A stretch of DNA of 64,000 nt. Source: Adenanthera pavonina. Its lineage: Eukaryota; Streptophyta; Magnoliopsida; Fabales; Fabaceae. Numbering within the stretch: position 1 is the stretch's first letter; each line of letters starts with the position of its first letter. The translations under genes and the position numbers were made by a program. Under the pieces are notes generated by a model. The model was not told the DNA's origin. It made no database searches and was given only the letters and a program-made list of their open reading frames with translations. The stretch spans positions 32,958,001 through 33,022,000 of the forward strand of contig JAIVEN010000010.1 of NCBI GenBank assembly GCA_026686845.1. Reading direction: 5' to 3'. Positions 12,701 through 24,711 of the stretch are shown here, piece after piece.

Positions 12701-14712
12701 AGGTTAAAATTGTTGATGGAAGAGCACTAAAACAATATAGCTCTCTAACTATTTTGAATGTTATGAAGCTTTGTTATGACATATCTCAATGACAACTGGA
12801 TGCTCAAAAGTCACATCAGCACCATGTTAATCCATGTCACCTTCTTTATTAACTTTTTGTCAAAATATAGATTCACGCTCAATTAATTTAGTTACTTTTT
12901 AAAATAATTCACAAAGCAATAGCCTTTCATCTACAGTAGAGGGTTCAGTTTTCACCTCATAGAGATCATCTGAGATCAGGCCCATCCCATGAGTAAATGG
13001 AACAAATGCATTGCCGTCAAACACTTCATCTGTAACACCATTTCCTACCATATAACCCTGCACATAAATCACTTCAAATTGCAGCCACATAGGCTAAAAA
13101 ACATAACGATCAAGTAAGGATAATGACCTTGAAATTCAGATTGGGCTTTGCACCAGCATCAATTCCTGTAAAACATTAAGAAACTGGACCTTATTTCTGA
13201 TTCTAATACATTGTAATCAATTCAACACTCAAAGGACAAACTATTACCTTTCACTATTTCATAAGCAAGAGTAGGCACATAAATTCCAGCGTAAGACTCG
13301 CCAGAAATGAAGAGTGGGTTGGGTAGGAACTCAGGGAAAAGTTCAAACCACTGAAAATTAATAGAGAATTATTGATTTATAAATTTATGTAGAGATTTTC
13401 CTGTTGTATCCATGACTACCTTAAGGAGAAAAGTATGCGTATCTGAGGCAGTCTTTTTGTCTCCAGTTTTGTAATCAGAATCATTCTTGGAGTAAGAAAA
13501 ACCCACACCAGCAGGAGAATCCAAATATATAATGTTGGAGACCTATAATACCGAGAAATAAAATATAAGAAAAATTTAGTTAAGGGACGAAATTGAAACT
13601 TGAGATGAAGATGGGATTTTTCACCCAAAAGAAATACTTTTCAGAATTTGAAATATCATAAAAGGTTTGGACTTGACACCTTTGACCAGCTGTAAGGATT
13701 GAGGTGCAATGTGGGAAGATTTCCCTTACCCTTTGCTGCTTCAAAATTGAAAGGGCCTGAAACACAAATTAATGTGACGCAAGTGATAAGAAAATCTTCG
13801 AGGGGATCAACTGATACCAAAATTGTTTTGGAGGATCAAATTGAGATTTTAGAAAAAGAAGCAGATTTCAGAAATAGAAATGGAATGATTACCATGCTCA
13901 TATATGAAGCCATCAAAGCTAGAGCAGCCTGGTCCACCATTAAGCCACAAAACCACAGGATCCTCAGAAGGTTTGTTTTCTGATACAACAAAATAGTAAT
14001 ATAGGCTCCTTCCATGGTTTTCATCCACTGTCGCATACCTTCAATATTCCATTACAAGAATCAGAAAATCAGACATCAAGCAAGTCTGTTTTAGTTAAGC
14101 ACTGGTATGCTCTGGCTCATAGTACTGAATTCATCTTCGGGTTGACGGCCAGATTTTAAATTAAAAAAATAAATTGAAAACGAAGACCAGATAATTTTTT
14201 TGAACAAAAAGAGCATGCGTTATCAAGAATGAATCTGAAAAAAGGTGTTGCACAAATGGGAATAAAAGCAAGAACGCGCTAGAGAATCAGACGTAGTCAA
14301 GTCTTTCTTTTTAAAGAAACCCAGAAACCAATTGTCCCAAGTCATAAAATCAGCACCAACAAAGTTTTATAACAAAAGCCCTTTTTTTTAGGTAAGTCTT
14401 CCAAATAAAGAAACCCAACAGAAAAACCAGAAGGTAAGCACCGAATTAAAAATAAATAAATAAATAACATAATTCAATAAGTGAGAGTCTGAACACTGAA
14501 CACTGAACAGCCATTACAAAATTATTAGAAATTACAGAGATGGGAATAAAAGCAAAAAGCGACAGAGTGTACCCAGCATAGTGCTTGGAAGGTGTAGTGC
14601 CATTGAAGCCAGGAATCTGTGTGACAAGAGCACTTTCTGGTGCTGATTGGATTAAAACAGAGCTCAAGAGAATCTGAAGCAAGGCAAAGCAGAACAAACT
14701 AGTCTTTGCCAT
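9768..14712 (-). CDS. SCPL20: Serine carboxypeptidase-like protein, SCPL20 type
   Basis: Fourteen exons on the minus strand: 14712-14573, 14038-13893, 13756-13680, 13542-13420, 13350-13248, 13165-13128, 13057-12956, 12573-12493, 12109-11867, 11530-11465, 11323-11202, 10886-10773, 9979-9934 and 9851-9768. They total 1485 nt and 494 residues, with all phases closing. An N-terminal secretion signal (MAKTSLFCFALLQ...) precedes the S10 peptidase domain. The catalytic triad is visible: Ser in SGESYAGIY, Asp in SGDHDMCVPY, His in GAGHTVPEYKP. The substrate-side motifs WLNGGPGCSS and DSPAGVGFSYS are intact. Family members act in the vacuole or secretory path as carboxypeptidases or acyltransferases. 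The length and motifs fit the SCPL20-like carboxypeptidase branch. The start codon is chosen because it opens the signal peptide; an upstream in-frame ATG would add 36 unrelated residues. Confidence 0.93.
10145..10805 (-). repeat. Partial tandem duplication in the SCPL20 intron, including an exon tail
   Basis: Two diverged direct copies lie about 300 bp apart, roughly 10540-10805 and 10145-10520. Each contains, on the minus strand, a version of the 3' end of exon 12 (encoding SNNQVAGY or SNNQLAGY). This is followed by a GGGTCAAGT...GAGGAGTAT...GATATCAAAC block and an AAAACCTT end. The left copy is interrupted by a SINE-like insertion. Only the right copy joins the real exon. Confidence 0.65.
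10312..10425 (-). mobile_element. SINE-like insertion
   Basis: On the minus strand there is an A-box-like TGGCATGGTAGCGTG and, ~35 nt on, a B-box-like GGGTTTGATCCTG. The block ends in a CCCCTTTGAAATTT(A)n tail. This is the usual layout of a tRNA-derived plant SINE. It interrupts one copy of the intronic duplication, so it is younger than that event. Confidence 0.6.
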
Positions 14713-15227
14713 TCTGCTACAGAACTGTTTGAAATTCTTAGATTCTGAAAAAATCACATACCTGAGAAACCAATTTATAGTGACCAAGTTGAATACTGTA
14801 ATGATGGGTGTGACCCTCACCCTCCTGCAACTCGCAAACTATGTGACTGGTTTTACTTACAAGGCAAGAATTACAAAAAAGATGGGTGTGAATGAGAAGA
14901 AAGCGAACCCATTTTGGCTAAAATGCTTAACTGATCACTATCACAGGGAAAAAAGGTGGCGTCTTAGCTTTAGAAGAAGTATTATTTCTGGGCAACTACT
15001 GTAGGAGTAGCCTTTAGTCTCACTTCAAATGCGTTGTGGAGACGTGCTAAGGTAACAGTGCTATCACAACGAATGTTCTGTGAACGGCAAGAGATATAGG
15101 ACACGTGTCAAGGATTTCTTTGCTCTTTCATGTGATAACTGCCACTAAATACCAGAAATGTATTGAATAGTGATAGAGATGTTTAAAAAAAAGGTATTTT
15201 ATTTAGTGTTAATAAAATATTTAAAAT

Positions 15228-15608
15228 ATAAGGAGCTGTTTTGGCAGTTTTTTTATTTTATTGTTCAGAAAATAATTTTATAAAATTTTTTTTAGAAAAT
15301 TTTAAAAATTAGAAAATAAAAAATATCTGTTTGAATAATTATTTTTAAAATTTTAACTAGTAAGTGTTAAATAACTTATTCAAAATTTATAATTTTATCA
15401 TTAATGAGATGAGTATTTTTCATCTTTTCTTGTGTTTTTCAGAACAAAAACTACAAAACACTTTAAAGATATTCTGAGTTTTCTATTTTTTTATTTTTCT
15501 ATTTTTTAAAATATTTTATAAAAAATAAATTTACCAAACAAGTTTTTTATTTTTCTGTTTTCAAAAACATAAAAATTATTTTGAAAGCCATTATCAAACA
15601 GGCCTTAG
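15228..15608. mobile_element. Probable hAT-like MITE
   Basis: The left end reads AAGGAGCTGTTTTGGCAG and the reverse complement of the right end reads AAGGCCTGTTTGATAATGG. Both inner arms are rich in TTTTT/AAAATA and are roughly inverted. The pattern resembles plant hAT MITEs starting GGCCTGTTTG. No clear 8-bp target duplication is seen, so the call is moderate. Confidence 0.5.
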
Positions 15609-16791
15609 AAATCTTTTATTTTTTTTAAATTAATGTCATATTCATAAAACTAAAATTATGAATGTGATATCAATCTCAACATTACCGATATTAAATATAA
15701 CATTTATAATAAATCATATTATTTATAAATTATGAATTCATTTCTCAAGTTTCATTATATGATGTAAATATTTTCTGAAAACATTTTATTCCTTTAATTC
15801 ATGTGAAGGTTGATTACATTAAAGTATACTAGTTCACTATAGGTTGCATTTATAAATTCTTCTTTTATAGATGATATTGAGATTTGAGAATTCAGGCCAA
15901 ATAAAAAAAATTTGAGAAGGATTTTTTGCTATGTATATAGATTTCTTTTGATTCATTCTTCTTCTGTTGTTCACGTTAGCTCATGAAAAAAGCATGCCTT
16001 GAGGAGAACAAAAAGGCTTGATTCATAGTCTAGGCTAGGAAATTTCATTCCATTTCTCTTTATTTCCGTTAATTTATTATAAAAATAAAATTTTTAATCT
16101 TGTGCCATATAAATATCGAAGAAAATACAAAAGAATAAACTAAATGAGATAAATCAGGCAAACTATATGAAAACCAACTTGTATTTTATGTCAAGAATTC
16201 AATTCATATGCCAAAAAAGTATCATGCAGTAAATGAAAAGATGCAATATTTCATTATCACCTAATTTTCTATTTTTTTAATGAATTTTTGGATCCAACTA
16301 TACGTGGACTTATGTGTTGTATAGATTCACACTGATTTTATAATTATACAAGTAATTCATATTATCAAGTCAAATTCAAATATTGACATACCCAATTTAA
16401 AATATATTTTCCAACATAATTTTATTATCCACAAGGGTCATATCCTCAATCTTACATAAAGGAAATTTGAGTTGCATTATGTATAATTAACTAATGATTT
16501 GTATAAATTTTAATATTGATATATTAATTACTTAGTCAATAAATAACCGATTGAAAATTACATCTATGTAGTAACAAACTGTGCATTGCACTACAAGACG
16601 TGCAAATAATTAATTAATTTCTCTTTTACATTCTTACCACACAATCAATTACGATGTGTATCCATAAATATACAATTGTATAAGGTGAAAGGTTTTATTA
16701 AGAGACACTTTATCATATTTTTTTTAAAAATATTTTAACGACATTGTATATTTCACTGATAATATGTTGTTGCCTATATTTATTTTATTAT

Positions 16792-16813
16792 GTATATATA
16801 TATATATATATAT
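16792..16813. repeat. AT microsatellite
   Basis: An uninterrupted TA/AT dinucleotide tract of about 22 bp lies in intergenic DNA. Confidence 0.9.
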
Positions 16814-17632
16814 CAATCGTATATAGTGGGTGTTACATGAGAAAGGGAGCTATCTAGTGGAACTTTCAAGAGAGTTTAAGAGCAGAGAAGTAGCAGAGTC
16901 ACTAATCCCTAACAATTTTTTTTATTTCAAACAAAATATTTTTGTTTTCAACAAAAATAAGGACACAAGATTGATAATTGTTACCCCAAAAAAAAATATT
17001 GATGATGTTTAATCAACAACAATTAGTCCAAGTGGTTCGATGTTTATTCTTCTTAAATACCATTCATTTACAAGAGTTATTATTATGAATTTACTAAAGA
17101 AAAGTGTGTAATAGACTAGTGATCAGTTTTACAATATCATGAGTATCGTCCACCGACAAATACAATTTGATCAAGTAAGGTGAAATTAAATCACTTAAAC
17201 TTTGTTGTCACAAAAAGATGGACATTAAAAGTTTATATGCATATAATAGAACATAGGGGTGATAATTAAAAATTCTTGAAGAAATAATTTTCACATATTT
17301 ATCTAATTAACGTCTAGTATTATAATGTTATATTCAAGTATTATTAAGTTCAAATAAAAATAGTAGTTACTTCTTTTAAAATTCATTAGATTCAAATACA
17401 CAATATTAAGGGATACTTTAGTAGTCACTTGTTTTTACTCAATCCATTTATTGTTGATTGATTAGGAAACTTAAAAAAGAAAAAAAAAAGAGTAAATGAT
17501 GATGTTAAAACATCACGAGTAATGTCCACTAACAAGAAGGAGTTAGTTTTACATATCTTTCTTCTGACGTTATCGTTTTTCTATTTTATTGGCGGAATCA
17601 TTGGATTGTCTATATGGAGTTCAATAAATGGC

Positions 17633-18275
17633 AAGGTATTAAAAATTGGATTGACCATTAAATTGAATGAGATACCGATTTAAGGTTTAATGGTTAGATC
17701 GGAGTCAGATCGAGATCAAACTGGTTATAAATAAATTGATATATTTTAAATAATGTAAATAAAAAAATATTTATCCATGATCATAAAATTAACATTCAAT
17801 CTAGGATAAAAAGTAAATTTAATAATTTTTTAATTTTATATATTATATAAAAAATTAAAAATATTATTAATAACTTTTACAATCTAATGTTAAAATCTAA
17901 ACAAATTAATATTTATTTATAATTATATTTTAATTCAAAATAATCACTTGATATTCTATCTTTATATTATTTGTTAAGTAAATTTATCATTATTAATAAT
18001 TATGTATCATAATAGAACTTATATAATATTATAATATAGAAAAAAATTATACAAAAAATAATGCTACTTAAAACTAAAAATAATATTATTTTATATTAAA
18101 AAAGTAATAAAAAAAGCAAATCAGTTCAAACCGATTTTGTACCTTTTTTTCCGTTATTAACCGGTTTTATACTGATCCTGAAATTGGCTGATCTTCAACC
18201 ATGACCAGACCGAATTTGGGATCAGTTCCCAGTCAAACAGGATGGTCCAATCTAGTTTTTTCCACCTTGGTAAAT
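17633..18275 (+). mobile_element. Dispersed ~0.6-kb AT-rich element, copy 1
   Basis: This copy aligns over its length with 29702-30315 in the same orientation. Shared landmarks are TTAAAAATTGGAT at the left, TAAATTGATATATTTTAAAT, ATTTGTTAAGTAAATTTAT, ATATAATATTATAATATAGAAA, and a right end in AACCGGTTTTATACTGAT. The ends are loosely inverted (GATTGACCATT against GATTGGACCATC). It looks like a non-autonomous DNA transposon of the AACCGGTT-ended type. It has no coding capacity. Confidence 0.7.
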
Positions 18276-18874
18276 AGCATTAAATTTGAACTTAAAGCTT
18301 TTATGCAATAAATATTAGTTTGGCCAATAAATTTAATAAAATTTTATTTGTAGAAGCTCAAGAGCAGTAATACCAAGAAATTATTGATGATTATTGTAAT
18401 ATTAAGGGGGAAAAGTTTACATTAATTCAATTTTTTTGAGTTAAAACATTAATATGTATTTATCGCTAGAAGAAGTTCCATTCTTGGGGACATGTTCCAT
18501 TTTGTTTTTTCAAACCCCCACTAAAAAAAAAAAATAGATATGTTATTATTTTTTTTTGTATTTTTTATATAATTATCTGAGTATATCATATTTAAACATT
18601 GTTGAACTTAAGACCTTATTTAAAAAATGTTAAGTTCCTTACCATTCATCATAACTACTGCTAGTGTTATATATATATATATATATTAGAGTAAAATATA
18701 TCAAATATATTTAACACCAAAAAAATCAATAATTTCATGACTCCAATTACGGTATGTAACTAAGGGAAAACTTTCAATTCCAACAAATTCTAATAAAACA
18801 AAAGGAATGTTATATGATATCACAAATAACACGAATTAGCAATTTAGCATTTCTTGTACTGTCAGCTTTCTAGT

Positions 18875-18878
<4 letters not shown>

Positions 18879-18907
<29 letters not shown>
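18879..18907. repeat. AT microsatellite
   Basis: An AT dinucleotide tract of about 28 bp, followed by a GTATGTAT tail. It lies upstream of the first defensin-like gene. Confidence 0.9.
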
Positions 18908-18914
<7 letters not shown>

Positions 18915-19046
18915 CGAAAATCTGTGTCAATAATTACAAATTAAAAATCAAAATTACATATGATAATTAAGGTAAATATTTCAATTGTTACCAAATCAAA
19001 TAATTAATGGAAAGATTCTTTTCCAAATTGTAGATGACTCCATTAT

Positions 19047-19057
19047 TATATATATAA
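19047..19057 (+). promoter_or_regulatory. TATA box of the first defensin-like gene
   Basis: TATATATATAA lies about 65-75 nt upstream of the start codon at 19121. This is a normal TATA-to-ATG distance for a plant gene with a short leader. It is called by position. Confidence 0.5.
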
Positions 19058-19120
19058 TTTTCACTCATACCTCTGGGATTTCAAAATTGAGCGTTTGATC
19101 ATCAGTGATTAGTGCAAGCA

Positions 19121-19241
19121 ATGGCGGCTAGTACCAAGTCTCAGCTTCTTCCTCTCTTGCTGTTTTCTCTTATTCTTCTCTTCGCCATGCCCTCTGGTAA
19201 TGTAATTCCTTCATTACTAATTATTTCATTCTTGCTTATAT

Positions 19242-19272
<31 letters not shown>

Positions 19273-21328
19273 GTATGTATTTGACTGAATCAAATTTGAG
19301 CGTTATCAGACTTAAATGAGATAGTCCTACTGATGTGATTTTTTTCATTCATAATACTTAAACTTAAAACTTTACTTAAGAGGTGGTTAGTCCCTTACCA
19401 CTCAACTTAACCGTCGATAGTATTATAATTTTATTTTAGAGTAAAAATGTAAAATCCTATTTTTGACTAAAATATATTTTGTTATTATTTCCTTCGTTCA
19501 CTAGTATAGATGCTGTGTTATGTGTTGTATGGAATATAAGGAATAAGCCACACTCCTTCATAACTCATGAAAGATAAAGCTTATTTATACTTTATATATA
19601 GAGAGAGAGAGAGAGATTTTATCGTTTTGCTGATAAGCATTTTTACTTTTCTTTTAATTTCGTTACACTACAAGAATATGGGGAATCACATTATTGAGGA
19701 AATTTTAGTTAGAGGGGATGAAACTTTTAAGTGTAAAAAAAAAAAGAGATTGGAGAAAGATTATGCATAAGTCTTTAAGGCGTAAGCAACATTTTTCTTT
19801 AGACTTAATTTGCCCCCACTAATTTCCAAATCTTAGATACAACTTAGGCTAGTGACGAATTTTCTGCAGGATACAATGAAACTCTTGAGTAGGTGCTATA
19901 CTTCTAAAACTAAAGCCTAAATAATTATGACTTTTACAAAGTGGTAATTTGCTTTTTATCTTTTGTGCACTAAAAATAAAGGTAAGTGAATTTGTATATG
20001 TTGAAACAAATGTGGATGAATCAAATTGGAATGAGAAGGGCGCCTCTTGAAATAACATGACTACTCTTTCAATAAAAAGAAACATACATTAACCAATGTA
20101 TGTACATTGTAATATTCATGAATCTAGATAAAAGTCATTTCCTTTCATATAATTAATGTATATACATTGTAATGATTCATGAATTTAGGTAAAAATTATT
20201 TCTTTTCATATATTTTATGAATCTCATGATTTTCCATGAATCATCTCAAAAGTTATTATTAATTTATGAATCTTCTAAGAAACACTTTTCTATTTTAAAA
20301 ATTTTCTCACAATTTTTGTTAGTATTTTCATCAGCAATAGCAATTGTCCGCAATCATAATCTTGAATAAAACCCTCACATTTATACACACACACACACAC
20401 ATATATGTATGATTCAAAGCAAATCATATAAAAAATGTGATTGTATGAAGTTTATATGAATTTATCTTTATGAATTACGACTTTTTTTTGGGTTTACTTC
20501 TGTCCAAATTCACTTTATATAATTTAATCATAGAAATCCGTATCTACTGAAGTTGAACCTTTGAAATTGGCGAAGTTAAACGTAAAGTATAAGTACTTTA
20601 TGTTCAATATAAATTTTGTGTTGCAAGATAAATATATATAGAGTACTAATATTTTACATTCAATTTCACCAACTGGGAAAATTCTCAGATTACTGTAAGA
20701 TGAACAAAATCCTTAATCTTAAAGATTTTCTTGTATGCGCTTGTGATGCATTGGTCAAAATTAAATTTGGTTTCATGGTTTGTATATAAGGAGCACTTTA
20801 TATAATTTAATCATAGATCTTTTTTTATGAAACTTTTATCATAGAATTTAAATCCACCGAAGTTGGATCTTTGAAATTGGTAAAATTAAAGGCAAAGTAT
20901 TAATATTCTATGTTCAGTATATATTTTGTCTTGCATATATGAAAAAAGATATACGTATAACTGCAAGCATTTTAATTTGTGCACCATGATTTTAGATAGA
21001 CAACTAAAATTTCTCTTTTTTGGAGGTAAGAGAGACAACTATTTTATGGCTGAAATAAAAAGTCTTCAATAATAAAAAAAGAAATACAAAATGAACAACA
21101 AAAGGCATATTTTGAAGTGTAATTTTCATTATAAAAAAAAATTGATTTATGTTGTGATGATGGATATATGCAGAGGAGGGATGTCTATTTTTTGGGAATT
21201 GCAAGAGAAATGAGGACTGTGTGGAGCCATGCCAGTTGATAGGCAGTGATCCCTCAAGGAGTTTGTGTGTTCCTAACCCTCTTGCTCCTTCTCCTCACTG
21301 TTGCTGTAATAATCCTGGACTCCATTAA
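19121..21328 (+). CDS. Defensin-like secreted cysteine-rich peptide (DEFL), copy 1
   Basis: Two exons, 19121-19196 and 21174-21328, total 231 nt and encode 76 residues. The intron is phase 1 and 1977 bp, and it falls just after the signal peptide, as is typical of plant DEFL genes. Exon 1 encodes a hydrophobic secretion signal (LLPLLLFSLILLFAMPS). The mature part has eight cysteines spaced C-x5-C-x5-C-x3-C-x11-C-x10-CCC. The C-x5-C-x3-C core with the C-terminal C-x-C implied in CCC suggests a cysteine-stabilised alpha-beta fold. Its role (defence or signalling) is inference from the class. The gene at 56739-57256 has identical spacing. The long intron holds several repeats. A start at 19121 is supported by the signal peptide and an upstream TATA box. 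Confidence 0.85.
19241..19280. repeat. Compound microsatellite (TA)n(GTAT)n
   Basis: A TA dinucleotide run is followed by five GTAT units, just inside the intron of the first defensin-like gene. Confidence 0.9.
19825..20290 (+). repeat. Dispersed element A, copy 1 (in DEFL intron)
   Basis: This copy aligns with the reverse complement of 58490-58940. A shared block reads ACTTTTACAAAGTGGTAATTTG here and AATTTTACAAGTGATAATTTG there. Both contain AGTAAGTGA...TTTGT and several TTCATGAATC motifs. It is non-coding and probably a diverged transposon relic. Confidence 0.6.
20511..20937 (+). repeat. Local direct duplication in the DEFL intron
   Basis: The copies are ~20511-20630 and ~20794-20937. Both begin CACTTTATATAATTTAATCA and share GAAGTTG(A/G)A(C/T)CTTTGAAATTGG and an ATGTTCA(A/G)TATA(A/T)ATTTTGT end. 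They are diverged, AT-rich and non-coding. Confidence 0.7.
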
Positions 21329-22343
21329 TCAATATGATATATATATATATGCTAGTGATATTTCATTTCTAATAAATAATTTTTTTTTTGTCTCTGCCAC
21401 CTCCTGTATATGAATTTTTATTGCTATCACATGAGTTATTTGGATTTATTATTCAATGACGTTATTACTTAAAAAATGTTGAATCTCTTATGATTCTGTT
21501 CAATCACTGTTGGTATTCATTTGTAAGTTAACATTGTGAATAATATTGCATCTTTCATAAAAAGCAATGGATCTTTTAATGTTCATTTGAATCCTTGGTA
21601 ATTAAGGGGAACATTGTTAATATATATATATATATAGGATTAAATGACACTTTCATAAAAAAGAAGTATTTCTCGAGGAGTTATGGGCACTCTAAACAAG
21701 CTTTTGAAGTAATGTTACCAATTATGTTTTAAAATCATCACAATATTACTAATGGATTTATAACATTGACCGTTGGTTAAAGGAATATAAATCAACATGT
21801 AGACCTAATAACCGTTTATTAGGTTCATTAGTGTAGGATAATATTGCTCCGATTTTGAAACATAGTTTATTCCAAAAATTTATTTAGGGTGCCCATATCT
21901 CCTTGAAAAATATTTCTGAGATAGATTTGTTCTTTAATGCTATATATATATATATTTATGTTAATGTGTGTATTGGCTCAAAACGATGGTGAAGTTCAAG
22001 AACACATTTCTAACGAAACTGTAAATATGTAGAATAAAGGAAGCTCGATTTTCCAAAGCACTAATTGTGATATTTATATATTTATAAAGTATTAAAATTG
22101 TTTCTAATGTCATATAATAGTCTATCATATGTGTTATCCAAATAGACTCATTCTCTTAATTGAATTGAATTTGAAACAGCAACTTCGCAGGAATTAAGAG
22201 TCAGAATTCCAAAGAGGAATTTCTCTTAGTTTGCAATGAATGTTGCCGCCGCTCAGGGTGATTATTGGCATCCTCATTCCATGCTCATCACATTTGTGAT
22301 GTGATATGTACCATGTTTCACTTTGGTGAGATATGGATCCCCA

Positions 22344-22552
22344 GTTTTAATCTGGATGGTTGAAATTTAAAATTTTTATTTTAATTTTTTTAAATAATGA
22401 TAGTGTTTTTTTCAGGTGATAATTATAAAATTCTCTTTATTTTAGATGTTAGATCTAATAAAATAAAAATATATTAAAAATATAATAATAAAATTAAATT
22501 AAATCTGAACCATCCAATTTTAATCTGGACATTTCAGATTATGATAAGTACC
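22344..22552 (+). repeat. Dispersed element B, copy 1
   Basis: This copy aligns with the reverse complement of 56323-56540. Shared blocks include TAAAATAAAAATATATTAAA, AAAATTAAATTAAAT and ATCCAATTTTAAT. It lies about 1 kb downstream of the first defensin-like gene. It is non-coding and MITE-like. Confidence 0.65.
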
Positions 22553-23158
22553 AAATGTAAATTCATGATTATTGATGGTTGAATTCAGTTCAATCAATTG
22601 GACTTCTTATATATTAATTAAACACATTGTTTGTTAATAATATTATTTCTATAAGTTTACTGTGTTTATATAATGCGTATGTGATGATATTTAAGTCAAA
22701 TATCATGACCCCAATTTTTTTGGTTGCCAAAGAAAATATGTTAATCTTTATGCATGTTTGCATAAAATGTATTGTCATTCTAAATTTAATAATTTAGAAA
22801 TTATAATTGTCAATATATTAAGTTTTAAGTTATAAAATCTGTGGTGAAAAAAAGTTATTAATTATTGTTAAATCTGAATAATCATTCTTAATGTTTTGAA
22901 ATAAATAACTTATCAATGATTCCTGTAAAACTCTAATAAAAATTCAAATATCATGTTTTTAATTATTTTTATATTGCTTGTCAAAGAAAATATGGTAATA
23001 AATTCTAGTGTAAATGTGGTCTTGAAGTGAACTATTTGCTGACATTTGTCTCGCGCGATGCGTAGGGAAAAAGGGCTAGTTCGGTATCTAAATCAGAGAA
23101 AATGAATGACAAAGTGTCCGTGGAAATAAAAGAAAATGTACTGTTTTTCTTTTCAATG

Positions 23159-23203
23159 CCGTGGAAGCCTTTAGGTGGTTAAAGCAACTATCTAAAACCT
23201 CCA

Positions 23204-23239
<36 letters not shown>

Positions 23240-24711
23240 AAAGAAATAAAAATAATTAAAAAATATATAAAAAGTATGAAAGAAGGGATATATTTTTATG
23301 TATAACTTCATAAATTTTTCTTTTTCAAATGCAATACAATGATTATATGTTTTTATTGAGATTTTAATTTTATCTCAACTAATAATCATTTTTTAACTAA
23401 ATTTCTTTCTATCCAAAAATTCTTTTTAATAATTATTATAATCTATCTCTCTCAAATAATTGAGGTTAATACAAATGTTTTCTCATTTTTTTATGAATTG
23501 AATAAAAATAAGCATTTGCATTAATCTTGTAGTATTGACATTTGTATTAATCTTGAAAAGTTTTAAAGTCTTAGAGTATTCTAATATTTATATTTAAGAA
23601 TTAAAGGTATTGAGAGAAATGTGAATAAAAGAAATTCACGCTTTAGTTAAAATAAATATTAAATTATATAAAAATATTTTATTTATTTCTAAAAGGTGAT
23701 ATGAGAAATATTAATAAGTCCTTGTACATTATGCCTCTTTAAGAAATTTGCCTTAAACCTGAAATTTCTTGACTTGTTCCTACTTTGATGACATGCCAAC
23801 ATCAAAGCTTTCTCTCCAACCTTAAATATCATCACACATTTTTGCGATCCAATAGAATTTCCCACTTAAAATTTCTTGAACCAGCGTAGCATAGACATGC
23901 TGAGGGGAATATGAAAACTGGGCATTTGCATTTTCTATGTAGAATGACTTTTCTTGTAGCAACAAATGCTGCTTGAAGCCATTTATTTCTTATTTCTGTA
24001 CTAAACCAAGCATTATCTTTTATACTCTTCAGAATGTCTTCCATGATGTTGGAATTGTCTCCATAGAAAAAGCTTTATAACAGTCCATACCAAATTCAGT
24101 AAGTGAAAGTTTTCCAACAAAATGGAGAAAGAGAAAAACAACAGCATTGATTTATCACTAATAAAAACTATTATTCATATTTACCAAGCCATGGCCTCTA
24201 AGCGGTTAAGCCAAGTACCTAAGGCCTCCAATTTATTTATATATATATAACAAAAAGAAAAGATATAAAAAATATGAAAGAAGAGATTTTTATGTATAAC
24301 TTAATAAATTTTTTTTTCCAAATGCAATGTAATGGTTATACGTCATTATTGATATTTTAATTTTATCTCAATTAATAATCTTTTTTTAACTAAATTTCTT
24401 TCTTTTCAAAAATTCTTTTTTTATAATTCTCATAATTTATCATCTCAGATAGTTGACATTAATACAAATGTTTTTTATTTTTTTATGAATTGAATAAAAA
24501 ATATTTGTGTTAATCTAAAGTCTTAGTGAGTATTCTAATATTCATATTTGAAAATTATAGACATTGAGATAAATATAAACAAAAGAAATTCATACTTTAA
24601 TAGAATTAAATATTAAATTAGATTCATTTTTAAAAGATGATATGAGAAGTATTAATAAGTTGCAGCACATTAATCCTCTTTTATAGACCCTGAAATTTCT
24701 TGGCATGGTCC
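23159..24711 (+). repeat. Pair of direct transposon-like repeats flanking ~400 bp
   Basis: Copies 23159-23783 and 24188-24711 share the start GCC(G/A)TGG...CCTCCAATTTAT. They also share the middle ATGAAAGAAG...TTTTTATGTATAACTT and the end CTGAAATTTCTTG. The start resembles diverged hAT-type element ends, but no transposase is visible. The intervening segment (23784-24187) is unrelated to the repeats. Confidence 0.6.
23207..23236. repeat. AT microsatellite
   Basis: A TA dinucleotide run of about 28 bp inside the left copy of the repeat pair. Confidence 0.9.

Larger units (their letters stand above)
14713..19120. other. AT-rich spacer between SCPL20 and the first defensin-like gene
   Basis: This is the divergent upstream region of both genes. 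14713-15150 is the SCPL20 5' region, with moderate GC. The rest is strongly AT-rich and holds a hAT-like MITE (15228-15608), an element also present at 29702-30315 (17633-18275), and AT microsatellites. Short reading frames such as 16830-17012 look non-coding. Confidence 0.5.

Noticed and set aside
13699..13983. Plus-strand open frame of 94 codons
   Set aside because: It lies antisense over SCPL20 exons and is a shadow of that coding sequence.
16830..17012. 60-codon plus-strand frame in AT-rich DNA
   Set aside because: Low-complexity K/N/F-rich translation, no start context, no family features.
19330..19435. tRNA-like/SINE-like motif (ACTTAAGAGGTGG...CTTACCACTCAACTTAACC) in the first DEFL intron
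   Set aside because: It resembles a decayed SINE head, as do 18590-18660 and 28975-29020, but no body, tail or target duplication could be defined.
23832..24044. 70-codon minus-strand frame between repeats
   Set aside because: It has an ordinary amino-acid mix, but I could not link it to any family and it has no promoter or splice context. Kept only as part of a finding.
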